64,000 bases of DNA, from positions 8,063,501 through 8,127,500 of the forward strand of contig NZ_AP018365.1 in NCBI RefSeq assembly GCF_016756395.1. The letters run 5' to 3'. Positions 28,425 through 37,686 of the stretch are shown piece by piece. The position numbers and the translations under genes are program-made. How positions within the stretch are numbered: the first letter of the stretch is position 1; every line of letters starts with the position of its first letter. This stretch comes from Streptomyces sp. SN-593 (GTDB lineage: Bacteria; Actinomycetota; Actinomycetes; Streptomycetales; Streptomycetaceae). Below the pieces are notes generated by a model. It saw nothing but the letters and a program-made list of their open reading frames with translations, had not been told where the DNA came from and did no database searches.

Positions 28425-29216
28425 ATGGGAACGGTGAGGAACGCGACGGTCCGGCGGTCGCGGGCGGTGGCGGTGGGGGTGGCCGCCGCGGTGGTGGCCG
28501 TCGTCGTCGGCCTGGTGGCCGGCGGCCACGCGGGCGGGCACGGCACCGGTCTGCCGACGCCGCCCGCCACGTCGGCAAGCGGCGCCGGCACGCGCTTCAC
28601 GGCCGCGGCGCCGCGCACCCTGGTGCTCGACGGGGTCTCCGGGAAGGTGCGGGTCACCGCGAGCGGTGCCGCGCACGCGGTCAGCGGGACCTTCCGGCGT
28701 GACGACGGGGCGCCCGCGCGGGCGCGGTGGTCGGCGGGCGACGGCGGCGCACTCGTCCTGGGCTGCCGGGACGGCTCCGGCGCGGCCGTCCCCTGTGCCG
28801 GCGACCTCGCGCTCACCATGCCCTCCTCCGTCGGGCTGCGGTTGCGCCAGACCTCCGGGGACACCGTCCTGGCCGGTATCGGCGGGCCGCTGACCGTCGC
28901 CGCCTCCTCGGTGCGGCTGACCGCCACCGGGCTGCGCCCCGGCAGCGCCGACGTCCAGGTCACCTCGGGCAGCGTCGACCTGGCCTTCGCCGCCGCCCCG
29001 GCCGACCTCGCCGTGCGCGCGGTCTCCGCGTACGCCGCCCTACGGCTGCCCGCCCGTCCCTCCGGGAGCTACAGCGTGGCCACCACCGCGGCCTCCGCGG
29101 ACGTACGGGTGCAGGTCCCGCACACCACGGCAGGCGCGTCGCCGGACGGTGCGCCGCCCCGGCACCGCGTCACCCTCGACGTGGTCTCCGGCTCCGTCGC
29201 CGTGCTCCCGCTGTGA
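28425..29216 (+). CDS. Membrane-anchored DUF4097-like beta-helix protein
   Basis: Protein of 263 residues with one hydrophobic anchor (about 14-37), a short Pro/Ser/Thr stretch, then repeated short strands (LVLDGVSGKVRVTA, VRLTATGLRPGSADVQVTSG, VTLDVVSGSVAVLPL). This is the style of putative adhesin/DUF4097 proteins, whose role is unknown though they often accompany regulators. It lies 54 nt after the phosphatase and may share its transcript. The ribosome site is weak. Confidence 0.75.
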   Translation: MGTVRNATVRRSRAVAVGVAAAVVAVVVGLVAGGHAGGHGTGLPTPPATSASGAGTRFTAAAPRTLVLDGVSGKVRVTASGAAHAVSGTFRRDDGAPARARWSAGDGGALVLGCRDGSGAAVPCAGDLALTMPSSVGLRLRQTSGDTVLAGIGGPLTVAASSVRLTATGLRPGSADVQVTSGSVDLAFAAAPADLAVRAVSAYAALRLPARPSGSYSVATTAASADVRVQVPHTTAGASPDGAPPRHRVTLDVVSGSVAVLPL

Positions 29217-29442
29217 GCCGCCCCCCGGCCGCCCGGCGCGGCTCCCCACCTCCGAAGGCGTCCTGACGCCGAGCGGGCACACCGGGTGACGCCCGACCGC
29301 GGACACGGCATCCGGGCGGACGGCGCCGGCCGGTGCGCCGCGTCCGTGGCGGCCCGTGATCCCGGCGGCGAAGTTGCAGGCGGACCCGGACGGTGCCCAG
29401 CATGGGAGGAGTGTCCGGTACGCCGAGCGAAGGACCACCGAG

Positions 29443-30396
29443 ATGGACACCAGGGAAGCCCACCGAGCCGTACCGCCCTGGCCACGGCTGCGCGTCGAGG
29501 ACTGGGGCGACACGCGGGAGACGCTGCACATGTGGGTCCAGATCGTCGGCAAGATCCGGCTCGCGCACGCACCCCTCCTCAACCACTGGTGGCAGGTGAC
29601 CCTCTACCCCAGCCCACGGGGGCTGACCACCTCCGCGGTTCCCTACGGCGGCGAGGTCTTCGACGTCGAGTTCGACTTCGTCGACCACTGCCTGCGCCTG
29701 CGCAGCAGTGACGGCGGACTGCGCACCGTTCGCCTGGAGGCCATGACGGTGGCGGACTTCGCCGCGCGCGTCCACCGGGCCCTGGAGGAACTGGGCCTGC
29801 CCACCACCATCCAAGACCATCCGAACGAGGTCGAGCCGGCGATCCCGTTCTCGGAGGACCACCGGCACCACACGTACGACCCGCATGCGGCGCACCTGTT
29901 CTGGCGCCAGCTCCTCCAGGCCGATCGCGTGATGGGCGCCTTCCGCGCCCGCTTCGTCGGCAAGGCCAGCCCGGTGCACTTCTTCTGGGGTGCCATGGAC
30001 CTGGCGTGCACCCGCTTCTCCGGACGCCGCGCCCCCAGGCACCAGGGCGGGGCCCCGAACTGCGGTGACTGGGTCATGGTGGAGGGGTACTCGCACGAGC
30101 TGAGCAGTTGCGGGTTCTGGCCCGGCGGCGGTGAGGAAGGCGCCTTCTACTCCTACGCCTACCCCGAACCGGCCGGCTTCTCCGCAAGCCGTGTCACGCC
30201 GTCGGACGCCTTCTACAGCCGGCAGCACGGGCAGTTCCTGCTCCCGTACGAAGCGGTGCGCACGGCCGGCGATCCGGACGCGGCGCTGACCGGATTCCTG
30301 CAGAGCACCTACGAGGCCGCCGCGGAGGGGGCCGGGTGGGACAGGGCGTCGCTGGAGACCGATCCGGGGCGGTGGGCCCCGGCGGGCGGGCGTTGA
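29443..30396 (+). CDS. DUF5996 family protein
   Basis: Protein of 317 residues with the hallmark N-terminal block WPRLRVEDWGDTRETLHMWV, then LNHWWQVTLYP and RGLTTSAVPYG. The family is uncharacterised. ATG 29443 is chosen because AAGGA lies upstream and homologues begin near this motif; an upstream ATG at 29356 is less likely. It stands alone and ends at a hairpin shared with the convergent ABC permease. Confidence 0.85.
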   Translation: MDTREAHRAVPPWPRLRVEDWGDTRETLHMWVQIVGKIRLAHAPLLNHWWQVTLYPSPRGLTTSAVPYGGEVFDVEFDFVDHCLRLRSSDGGLRTVRLEAMTVADFAARVHRALEELGLPTTIQDHPNEVEPAIPFSEDHRHHTYDPHAAHLFWRQLLQADRVMGAFRARFVGKASPVHFFWGAMDLACTRFSGRRAPRHQGGAPNCGDWVMVEGYSHELSSCGFWPGGGEEGAFYSYAYPEPAGFSASRVTPSDAFYSRQHGQFLLPYEAVRTAGDPDAALTGFLQSTYEAAAEGAGWDRASLETDPGRWAPAGGR

Positions 30397-30447
30397 GGAA
30401 CGGTCCCCCCGCCTCCGACACCGACCTGACCCCTTCCCCCGGACCCC

Positions 30448-30478
30448 CGGCCCGCAGCCTGGCCGTGGCTGCGGGCTG
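30448..30478. terminator. Hairpin between convergent genes
   Basis: Inverted repeat gcccgcagcc (30450-30459) with ggctgcgggc (30467-30476), 10 bp, loop 7 nt. It lies between the DUF5996 gene and the convergent ABC permease, so it can serve both strands. Confidence 0.55.
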
Positions 30479-30487
30479 CGGGGCCGG

Positions 30488-31351
30488 TCACTCGGACGAA
30501 CGGGCGACGAGCTGGGTGGGGTTGACGAAGCGGAGCGCGATCAGCAGGAGCACGGCCATCGTGCCGGTGTAGAGCACGGCCATGGCGTCGATGGACTGGG
30601 TGCTGCGGATGCCGGCCGAGTTCACCGCGGAGAACAGGGTCACGACGAGGGTCTGGCTGGTCGGGCCGGCGGTGAGGAAGGTGAGCTCGAACATGCCGAA
30701 GGTGCGCACCAGCACCAGGATTCCGGCCGCCAGGATGCCCGGCAGCAGCAGCGGCGCGAGGACGCGGGTCAGCACGGTCCGGGTGGGGGCCCCGCACATC
30801 CGGGCCGCCGCCTCGATCTTCGGGTCGACCTGCTCGATGAACGGCGTCATCGTGAAGATCACGAAGGGGATGGACGGCACGAGGTTGGCCAGTACCACCC
30901 CGGTGATCGACCCGGCCAGGTGGAACTTGTACAGCACGGTGGCCATCGGAATCCCGTAGGCGATCGGCGGCACCAGGATGGGCAGCACGAACAGCGTGGT
31001 GAGCAGCTTCTTCCTGGGGAAGTCCCGGCGGGCCAGGGCGTAGGAGGCCGGCACCGCCAACACCAGCGACAGGAGGACCACGAGGAAGGTCACCTCCACG
31101 GTGGTGCCCAGCACCCGGCCCAGGCCGAACTCCTTCCAGGCGTCGCTGTACCAGTGGCCGGTCCACCCCGACGGCAGCCAGCTCGCGAACCACCTGCGGC
31201 CGAGGGAGTCGACCAGCACGGTGCCGATGACACCGAGCAGGTTGACGAAGAAGAACGTCAGCACCGCCCAGGTCAGCCAGGTTCCCGGCCGCAGGGAGAG
31301 TCCCCGGGGCCGGTCCGCCCCGGGACCGGCCGTCCGCACGCTCGCGCTCAT
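30488..31351 (-). CDS. ABC transporter permease (PotC-like)
   Basis: Inner-membrane permease of 287 residues with six predicted hydrophobic segments and the ATPase-contact loop EAAARMCGAPTRTVLTRVLAPLLLPG. It belongs to the binding-protein-dependent type that pairs two permeases with one ATPase (polyamine/opine/phosphonate or molybdate-like group). ATG 31351 overlaps the upstream permease stop (ATGA) and follows GGAGGC. It is the last gene of the import operon. Confidence 0.92.
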   Translation of the reverse strand: MSASVRTAGPGADRPRGLSLRPGTWLTWAVLTFFFVNLLGVIGTVLVDSLGRRWFASWLPSGWTGHWYSDAWKEFGLGRVLGTTVEVTFLVVLLSLVLAVPASYALARRDFPRKKLLTTLFVLPILVPPIAYGIPMATVLYKFHLAGSITGVVLANLVPSIPFVIFTMTPFIEQVDPKIEAAARMCGAPTRTVLTRVLAPLLLPGILAAGILVLVRTFGMFELTFLTAGPTSQTLVVTLFSAVNSAGIRSTQSIDAMAVLYTGTMAVLLLIALRFVNPTQLVARSSE

Positions 31352-32271
31352 CCCTTGCCTCCGGTCGATCCGCGGTAGAGCCGGGAGCGCAGTGCGGTGA
31401 CGGCGACCAGGACGACCAGCATGAGCGCGGTCATGATCATCGCGTCGGCGCTGCCCTGCGCGTAGTCGAAGCGCTCCAGGGCGGCCTGGTACGCCTCGAT
31501 GGAGATGACGTGGGTGCTGCCGTTCGGGTCGCCGACCATCATCGCCGAGGGGAAGACGGCGAAGGCCATCACGAAACTCAGACTGAAGGTGGTCATCAGC
31601 CCGGGCAGCAACAGCGGGAAGGTCACGTGGCGGAACCGCTGCCACCAGCCGGCACCCAGCGTGGCCGCGGCCTTCTCCAGACTGGGGTGGATACCGGAGA
31701 GGTAGGAGTGGGTCAGCAGGTACGCGAAGGGGAAGCCGCTGATCACCAGGGACAGCAGCACGCCCGTGTAGTTCATGGTGAGGTGCATCGGGGAGGCGGT
31801 CAGCCCCAGCAGGTGCAGGGTGCGGTTGAACCAGCCGGCCGGACCGTAGAACTCCAGGATGCCCTCGGCGGTGAGCACCGTGCCCAGGGTGATCGGCACG
31901 ACCAGCAGCGCGAGCAGCAGCCGCTTGCCGCGGAACTCCCGCCGCATCCGGTACGAGATCGGCACGGAGACACCGACGTTGATCAGCGAGGCCGGCACGG
32001 CCAGCGAGAACGTGGCCCAGATCGACTTGCGGGAGAAGGGTTCGGAGAAGAACTGCCGGTACGCCCCGAGCGCGCCGCCCCTGGTCGGCTGGAAGGAAAG
32101 CTGGAGCCCGTACAGGAACGGATAGCAGAACAGCGCGATCACCGCGAGGGCGGCGGGCAGCACCAGCAGCAGTGTCCGGTCCACGCCGCGTTCGGCCAGC
32201 CGGTGGCGCAGGGCGGCTCTCGGCCGGGCACCGGCGGGGGGCGTCGGGGCGGTCACGGGGGGAGCGCTCAC
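31348..32271 (-). CDS. ABC transporter permease (PotB-like)
   Basis: Permease of 307 residues. After a short Pro-rich N-terminus, the first membrane helix (LLLVLPAALAVIALFCYPFL) is followed by a periplasmic loop and five further helices. The EAA-type loop is EKAAATLGAGWWQRFRHVTFPLLLPG. GTG 32271 overlaps the ATPase stop by 4 nt. It is the partner of the downstream permease. Confidence 0.92.
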   Translation of the reverse strand: MSAPPVTAPTPPAGARPRAALRHRLAERGVDRTLLLVLPAALAVIALFCYPFLYGLQLSFQPTRGGALGAYRQFFSEPFSRKSIWATFSLAVPASLINVGVSVPISYRMRREFRGKRLLLALLVVPITLGTVLTAEGILEFYGPAGWFNRTLHLLGLTASPMHLTMNYTGVLLSLVISGFPFAYLLTHSYLSGIHPSLEKAAATLGAGWWQRFRHVTFPLLLPGLMTTFSLSFVMAFAVFPSAMMVGDPNGSTHVISIEAYQAALERFDYAQGSADAMIMTALMLVVLVAVTALRSRLYRGSTGGKG

Positions 32272-33497
32272 CGCGATCCCCCCTGCCCCGCCCCGTCGGC
32301 GTCCGACGGGGGCTCGGCGCCGGTCGGGGAGTCGCCTTCGGTCCCGGCGCCGACGGGACGGGCGGCCCCGTCCGCGGCGGCTCCCGCGGCGAAGACCAAC
32401 GCGCGTTCGGCGTCCACCGCCAGGGCGAGCGCGTCGCCCGGCCGTACCTCGCGGCCGGTCCGGAGGTGGACCCGGTCGCCGTCGGAGGTGACGGCCTCCA
32501 CGTGCAGCACCCGGCCGTGGTACTCCACGATCTCGGCCACGGCCCGCGCGACCTGCGGCTCGTCCTGCTCGGCGATCCGCACGTCCTCGGGGCGGATCGC
32601 GACGGTGGCCTCCTGCCCCGGCGTCGCCTTCGCGCCGCCGACGGCGGTCCCGACCAGCCGCACCCCGCGCCGTCCGAGGACCGTCCGCGCGCCCTGCACG
32701 GAGACGACGTCGAGCGCGAGCAGGTTGCGGTAGCCCATGAAGGCGGCGACGTGCGGGTCGGCGGGGTGCTCGTAGAGCTCGGCGGGGGTGCCGATCTGGC
32801 TGACCCGGCCGGCCTCCAGCACGACCAGCCGGTCGGCCAGGGACAGCGCCTCCTCCTGGTCGTGCGTCACGTAGAGGGTGGTCAGCCCGAACTCCTGGTG
32901 GATCCGGCGGATCTCGCTGCGCATCTCCAGCCGCAGCGCGGCGTCCAGGTTGGACAGCGGTTCGTCCATCAGCACCAGCGGCGGCTCCATGACGATCGCG
33001 CGGGCGATGGCCACCCGCTGCTGCTGGCCGCCGGACAACTGCCCGGGGTGCTTGTGCGCCTGCTCGGAGAGCCGCACCACGCGCAGCACGTCGTCGACCC
33101 GCCGCGTGGTCTCGGCCTTGCCGACACCGCGCATCTTCAGCCCGAAGGCCACGTTGGCGCGCACGGTCAGGTGCGGGAACAGCGCGTAGTTCTGGAACAC
33201 CATGCCGAAGCCGCGCTTCTCCGGCGGCACGGTGTCCATCCGCCTGCCGTCCAGCACGATCTCGCCCGCGGTCAGCGGGAGCAGTCCGGCCAGGCAGTTC
33301 AGCGCGGTGGTCTTGCCGCACCCCGAGGGGCCGAGCAGGGCGACGAACTCGCCCCCGGTGACGGTCAGATCGAGCGGGTGCAGCGCGGTGTACGCGCCGT
33401 ACGCGCGGCTGATGCCGTGCAGCCGCAACTCGCCGAGTTGGGACCCGGGCCGGTCCCCGCCCGCCCTCGCGGCGGGATACTTCGCGCCGGTGGTCAT
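32268..33497 (-). CDS. ABC transporter ATP-binding protein (PotA/UgpC type)
   Basis: ATPase of 409 residues: Walker A GPSGCGKTT, Q-loop FQNYALFPH, signature LSGGQQQRVA, Walker B LVLMDEP, H-loop YVTHD, then a C-terminal TOBE-like regulatory half. The long tail (last 35 residues) is disordered. ATG 33497 is used; in-frame GTGs at 33506 and 33515 are alternatives, and the one at 33515 overlaps the binding-protein stop as GTGA, like the other junctions of this operon. It powers the two permeases downstream. Confidence 0.93.
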   Translation of the reverse strand: MTTGAKYPAARAGGDRPGSQLGELRLHGISRAYGAYTALHPLDLTVTGGEFVALLGPSGCGKTTALNCLAGLLPLTAGEIVLDGRRMDTVPPEKRGFGMVFQNYALFPHLTVRANVAFGLKMRGVGKAETTRRVDDVLRVVRLSEQAHKHPGQLSGGQQQRVAIARAIVMEPPLVLMDEPLSNLDAALRLEMRSEIRRIHQEFGLTTLYVTHDQEEALSLADRLVVLEAGRVSQIGTPAELYEHPADPHVAAFMGYRNLLALDVVSVQGARTVLGRRGVRLVGTAVGGAKATPGQEATVAIRPEDVRIAEQDEPQVARAVAEIVEYHGRVLHVEAVTSDGDRVHLRTGREVRPGDALALAVDAERALVFAAGAAADGAARPVGAGTEGDSPTGAEPPSDADGAGQGGSR

Positions 33498-33511
33498 GTC
33501 GCTCACCGCGC

Positions 33512-34777
33512 TCACTTGGTCGAGCCGATCCGCTTGTCCCAGAGGTCGAACGCGGTCACCTGGGCGGTGGCGGGCAGCGAGTTCTTGATCGGACTGCCGG
33601 AGATCCAGTCGGCGAAGCGCGGGTCGCCGTACGTCGCGATGGTCTTCCGGGACGCGGCGGGCGCCTGGTCGATACTGACGTCCTTCACGGCGGGCCCGGG
33701 GTAGAAGTACCCCTGGTCGTAGGTGACGGCCTGCTGCTCGGGGGTGAGGACGAACGCCAGCAACCGCAGCGCGGCGATCAGTTCGTCGTTCGAGACCCCC
33801 TTGGGGATGACGCCGTACTGCGCGTCGCTGACCCAGGTCATGCTGTCGAACTTGGCGACCCGCATGGACTTCGGCACGGTGCCGAGCGCGCGCGGGTTGA
33901 TGTACCAGCCGGTGGTGGTGGCCATCAGGTGCGTGGTGCCCTGGGCGATGTTCGTCATCGTCGCCGAGGTCTTGGACGGGTAGGAGGCGGCGTACTTGTT
34001 GAGTTCGGTCAGGTACGCCCAGGTCTTGGACCAGCCGTTGGTCGGGTCGGTCGGGTCGGAGTCCCCGAGCAGGTACGGCAGGCCCATCAGGAAGGTGCGG
34101 CCCGGCCCGGAGTTGCGCGGCTGGGCGTACTGGAACCTCCCCGGGTTGGCCTTCGCCCAGTCGAGCAGCGCGTCCGTGGTGGTGGGCGGGTTCGGGACCT
34201 TCGCGGGGTCGTACTCCAGCAGCGGCCCGGAGGGGTACCACACCAGTTCGATGCCCTGGTCCTGGGCGAGGGTGGCCATCGACGCCGCCGAGGGCTGGTA
34301 GTTGGTCATCAGGTCCGGGAAGAAGGTGGCGTAGTACGGCTTGAGGTCGTACCACAGGCCATTCTGGATGCCCGCGGACAGGCCGTCGGTGCCGGTGAGG
34401 ACCAGTTGGATCTGCACGTTGCCCGCCTGCTGCTGCGCCTGCACCTTGGGGGCGAGTTCGGGGGCGGTGCCGGTGGTCGTGGTGATCTTCGAGACGTAGC
34501 CGGGGTTCGCGGCCTTGAACGCGTCGATGATCGGCTGGGTCAGGGCGAGGTTGCCGGCGACGTCCAGGATGTTCAGGGTGACGGGCTTGGACGGCTTGGT
34601 GGCCAGCGCGGTGGGAGCCGGCTTGTCGGAGGTGCCGCCGCTGCTGGGCGCGCCGCACGCGGCGAGCACGGGGCCGGCGGCGACCGCGCTGGCGAGGGTG
34701 CCGAGCACCCGTCGGCGGGGCAGCCCTCGCGGGCTGTCGGCGGACGTTCCGAGTGGTGAGGTGCCGGTGGGAGACAT
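33512..34777 (-). CDS. Extracellular solute-binding lipoprotein
   Basis: Binding protein of 421 residues. The N-terminus has RRR, a hydrophobic stretch and the lipobox LAAC (Cys near 41), so it is a membrane-anchored lipoprotein, possibly Tat-exported. The mature part starts KPVTLNILDVAGNLALTQPIIDAF and fits the family 1 / PotD-like fold. ATG 34777 follows GAAGGG. Its neighbours, an aldonate-type dehydratase and aldolase, suggest that the ligand is a sugar acid or derivative; this is inference. Confidence 0.9.
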   Translation of the reverse strand: MSPTGTSPLGTSADSPRGLPRRRVLGTLASAVAAGPVLAACGAPSSGGTSDKPAPTALATKPSKPVTLNILDVAGNLALTQPIIDAFKAANPGYVSKITTTTGTAPELAPKVQAQQQAGNVQIQLVLTGTDGLSAGIQNGLWYDLKPYYATFFPDLMTNYQPSAASMATLAQDQGIELVWYPSGPLLEYDPAKVPNPPTTTDALLDWAKANPGRFQYAQPRNSGPGRTFLMGLPYLLGDSDPTDPTNGWSKTWAYLTELNKYAASYPSKTSATMTNIAQGTTHLMATTTGWYINPRALGTVPKSMRVAKFDSMTWVSDAQYGVIPKGVSNDELIAALRLLAFVLTPEQQAVTYDQGYFYPGPAVKDVSIDQAPAASRKTIATYGDPRFADWISGSPIKNSLPATAQVTAFDLWDKRIGSTK

Positions 34778-34842
34778 GTCCGGTGGAACCCTTCGGTCGC
34801 GGGAAGCGTGCGGTGGCCTTGCTCCGATGGGGATCTGGGATG

Positions 34843-34898
34843 CGGGGGCGTGGGGGGCGTGGGGCGTGGGGGCGGGGAGGCGGGATGCGGGGGAGGGG
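34843..34898 (+). repeat. G-run tract in an operon spacer
   Basis: In the 129-nt gap between dehydratase and binding protein the + strand has eight runs of 3-6 G within 56 nt, with gggatgcggggg repeated at both ends. It could form a quadruplex on the template strand or an i-motif-like C tract in the RNA. No gene lies here. Confidence 0.6.
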
Positions 34899-34906
34899 AC
34901 GTCGGG

Positions 34907-36682
34907 TCAGCCGGGGTCGGGCGCCGGGTTGTGCCCCGGCCGGGCGAGGAAGTCGAAGTCGCAGCCTTCGTCGGCCTGGGTGATGTGCTCGGCGTACAGG
35001 GCGCCGTAGCCGCGTGCGTAGGGGGCCCGCGGGGGTTGCCACTCCCGGCGCCGGCGGGCCAGTTCGGCGTCGTCGACCTCCAGGCGCAGCAGACGGCGGG
35101 GGACGTCGAGGGTGATCAGGTCACCGGTGCGCACCAGCGCCAGCGGGCCGCCGACGTGCGACTCGGGCGCCACGTGCAGCACGCAGGTGCCGTAACTGGT
35201 GCCGCTCATCCGGGCGTCGGAGATCCGGACCAGGTCCTTGACCCCGCGGGCCAGCAGGTACGCCGGGATCGGCAGCATGCCGTACTCGGGCATGCCCGGC
35301 CCGCCCAGCGGACCCGCGCCGCGCAGCACCAGCACGGTCTCCTCGGTGACGCCGAGCGCCGGGTCGTCGATCCGCTCCTGGAGTTCCCGGTAGGAGTCGA
35401 AGACCACGGCGGGACCGGTGTGGGTGAGCAGCCCCGGGTCGGCGGCGAGGTGCTTGATCACCGCGCCGTGCGGTGCCAGGTTCCCGCGCAGCACGGCGAC
35501 CCCGCCCTCCCGCGCCACCGGGTCCCCGGCGGTGCGGATCACGGTGGACTCCCCGCCGTCGGGCCCGTACGCCTCGGCCTGCGCGTAGTACGCGCCGAAC
35601 TCCTCGCCGGTGACGGTGATCCGGTCCGGGTGCAGCGCTCCCGGCACCTCGGAGAGCCGGCGCAGCAGCGCGGGCAACCCGCCGGCGTAGTGGAAGTCCT
35701 CCATCAGGAAGGCGCCCACCGGGCGGACGTCCGCGAGCACCGGGACCCGGCGGCCGATCCGGTCGAAGTCGTCGAGCGACAGCTCCACGCCCAGCCGGCC
35801 GGCCATCGCGACTAGGTGGATGAGGGCGTTGGTGGAGCCGCCCAGGGCCAGCACCGTGGTCGCGGCGTCGGTGAAGGCGTCCCGGGTCATGATCTTCGCG
35901 GGGGTCAGGTCCTCGCGCACCGCGGCCACCGCGCGGGCGCCCGAGGCGGCGGCCATCCGGTGGTGCCCGGAGTCCACGGCCGGGATGGACGAGGAGCCGG
36001 GCAGGGCCATGCCGAGCGCCTCGGCCACCGCGGTCATCGTGGAGGCCGTGCCCATCGTCATGCAGTGCCCCGGTGAGCGGGCGAGCCCGCACTCCAGTTG
36101 CGCCATCTCGCACTCGCCGGTCCGGCCGGCCCGGTACTCGTCCCAGTACGCCCACAGGTCGGTGCCGCTGCCGAGGGTGGTGCCGCGGTGGTGGCCGCGC
36201 AGCATCGGGCCCGCCGGCACCACGACCGCCGGCAGTCCGGCGCTCGCGGCGCCCATCAGCAGCGCGGGCACGGTCTTGTCGCAGCCGCCCATCAGCACGG
36301 CGCCGTCCACCGGGTAGGACCGCAGCAGTTCCTCCGCCTCCATGGCGAGCAGGTTCCGGTAGAGCATCGGGGTGGGCTTCTGGAACGTCTCGGACAAGGT
36401 GGCGACCGGGAACTCCAGCGGGAAGCCGCCGGCCTGCCAGACACCGCGCTTGACCTGTTCGGCGCGCTCGCGCAGGTGCATGTGGCAGGGGTTGATGTCG
36501 GACCAGGTGTTGAGGACGGCGATGACCGGCTTGCCGAGGTGCTCCTCGGGCAGGTAGCCGAGCTGCCGCATCCGGGAGCGGTGGCTGAAGGCGCGCAGCC
36601 CGCCGCCGGTGGCGTCGCCCTCGCCGAACCAGGCCGCGCTGCGCAGCCGCTTCGCGCCGGCGCCGTCCGCGGGGCCGCTCAC
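34907..36682 (-). CDS. IlvD/Edd-family sugar-acid dehydratase
   Basis: Iron-sulfur dehydratase of 591 residues. Probable cluster cysteines are Cys66 (DINPCH), Cys134 (GGCDKTVPA) and Cys207 (GHCMTMGTAS). The block MLRGHHRGTTLGSGTDLW and the overall length fit the L-arabinonate/D-xylonate-type branch rather than valine-isoleucine IlvD. It should dehydrate an aldonic acid to a 2-keto-3-deoxy acid, which the DHDPS-type enzyme encoded just upstream could cleave. GTG 36682 overlaps the aldolase stop by 4 nt. The exact sugar is unknown. Confidence 0.9.
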   Translation of the reverse strand: MSGPADGAGAKRLRSAAWFGEGDATGGGLRAFSHRSRMRQLGYLPEEHLGKPVIAVLNTWSDINPCHMHLRERAEQVKRGVWQAGGFPLEFPVATLSETFQKPTPMLYRNLLAMEAEELLRSYPVDGAVLMGGCDKTVPALLMGAASAGLPAVVVPAGPMLRGHHRGTTLGSGTDLWAYWDEYRAGRTGECEMAQLECGLARSPGHCMTMGTASTMTAVAEALGMALPGSSSIPAVDSGHHRMAAASGARAVAAVREDLTPAKIMTRDAFTDAATTVLALGGSTNALIHLVAMAGRLGVELSLDDFDRIGRRVPVLADVRPVGAFLMEDFHYAGGLPALLRRLSEVPGALHPDRITVTGEEFGAYYAQAEAYGPDGGESTVIRTAGDPVAREGGVAVLRGNLAPHGAVIKHLAADPGLLTHTGPAVVFDSYRELQERIDDPALGVTEETVLVLRGAGPLGGPGMPEYGMLPIPAYLLARGVKDLVRISDARMSGTSYGTCVLHVAPESHVGGPLALVRTGDLITLDVPRRLLRLEVDDAELARRRREWQPPRAPYARGYGALYAEHITQADEGCDFDFLARPGHNPAPDPG

Positions 36683-37620
36683 AGCCAGCCCTCCCGCCGC
36701 CACTGCTCGACCAGCTCCGCGATCCGCTCCCGCAGGTCCGGCGGCAGCACGCGGGAGGGCGGGCGCACCGCGCGTCCGCACAGGCCGAGGTGCGCCAGCG
36801 CCTCCTTCACCACGCTGACGTTGTCCGCGGACGCGTCGGCGGCGCGCAGCTCCTCGAAGGCGCGGGCGGACTCCCACACGGCCATCGCCTTCCGGTAGTC
36901 CCCGCCGCGCAGCGCCCGCAGCAGCGCGGTGGACAGCCCCGGTGCCACGTTCACCAGGCCCGAGGTGAACCCGGTGGCGCCCACCGCCCAGTAGCCCGGC
37001 GCGGACAGCTCGGCCAGTCCGGCGATCCAGACGAACCGGCGCAGCCCCGCGTCGCGCGCGACACCGGCGAAGCGCACCGGGTCGGGCACGGCGTACTTCA
37101 CGCCGATGACGTTGGGGCTGTGCTCGCCCAGGGCGCGGATCTGCGCGCCGCCGATCCGCGGGTCGCGGACGTAGAGCACGACGCCGAGTTCCGGCACCGC
37201 GTCCGCGATGTTGCGGTGGTACTCGATCCACCCCTCGGCGGACCGGTAGGGGTGGACCGGCTGGTGCACCATGAGCGCGCCGGCGCCGGCCTCGCGGGCG
37301 TGCCGCGCGGCGAGCACCGCGCTCTCCACGTCGAGGCCGACACCCGCCATCACCACGGCCGCGCCGTCGACGGCGGCGACCGCCGACTCCACCGAGCGCC
37401 GGGTCTCGGCCTCGGTGAGCGTGTAGAACTCGCCGGTGTTGCCGTTCGGCGTGACGGCGTCCACGCCGTGCCCGACCAGGCGCCGGATCAGCGCGGTGTG
37501 GTGGTCCCAGTCCACGGCGCCGTCCGCGCGAAAGGGCGTGACCGGGATCGCGATGATCGTCGCCAGCCGGGTGCGCAGTGCTTCCAGGGGGGTGGGCGGG
37601 TCCTGCGTCTCCAAGATCAC
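36679..37620 (-). CDS. DHDPS-family aldolase/dehydratase
   Basis: Class I lyase of 313 residues in the dihydrodipicolinate synthase/N-acetylneuraminate lyase family. Seen: GNTGEFYTLTEAE near 60-72, Tyr150 (VVLYVRD) and the Schiff-base Lys175 (NVIGVKYA). With the dehydratase it forms a two-step route for a sugar acid, either as a 2-keto-3-deoxy acid aldolase or a 5-dehydro-4-deoxyglucarate dehydratase-like enzyme. GTG 37620 has GAGG 8-9 nt upstream. Confidence 0.9.
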   Translation of the reverse strand: MILETQDPPTPLEALRTRLATIIAIPVTPFRADGAVDWDHHTALIRRLVGHGVDAVTPNGNTGEFYTLTEAETRRSVESAVAAVDGAAVVMAGVGLDVESAVLAARHAREAGAGALMVHQPVHPYRSAEGWIEYHRNIADAVPELGVVLYVRDPRIGGAQIRALGEHSPNVIGVKYAVPDPVRFAGVARDAGLRRFVWIAGLAELSAPGYWAVGATGFTSGLVNVAPGLSTALLRALRGGDYRKAMAVWESARAFEELRAADASADNVSVVKEALAHLGLCGRAVRPPSRVLPPDLRERIAELVEQWRREGWL

Positions 37621-37686
37621 GGGTACGCCTCGTTTCCGCTTGGTGGGTGGCAGTCGCGCGATCGGCGACGGGCGGCCTGCTCGGGC

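Noticed and set aside
36679-36682. Frameshift between the aldolase and dehydratase
   Set aside because: It is a normal GTGA stop-start overlap, seen at other junctions in the operon.
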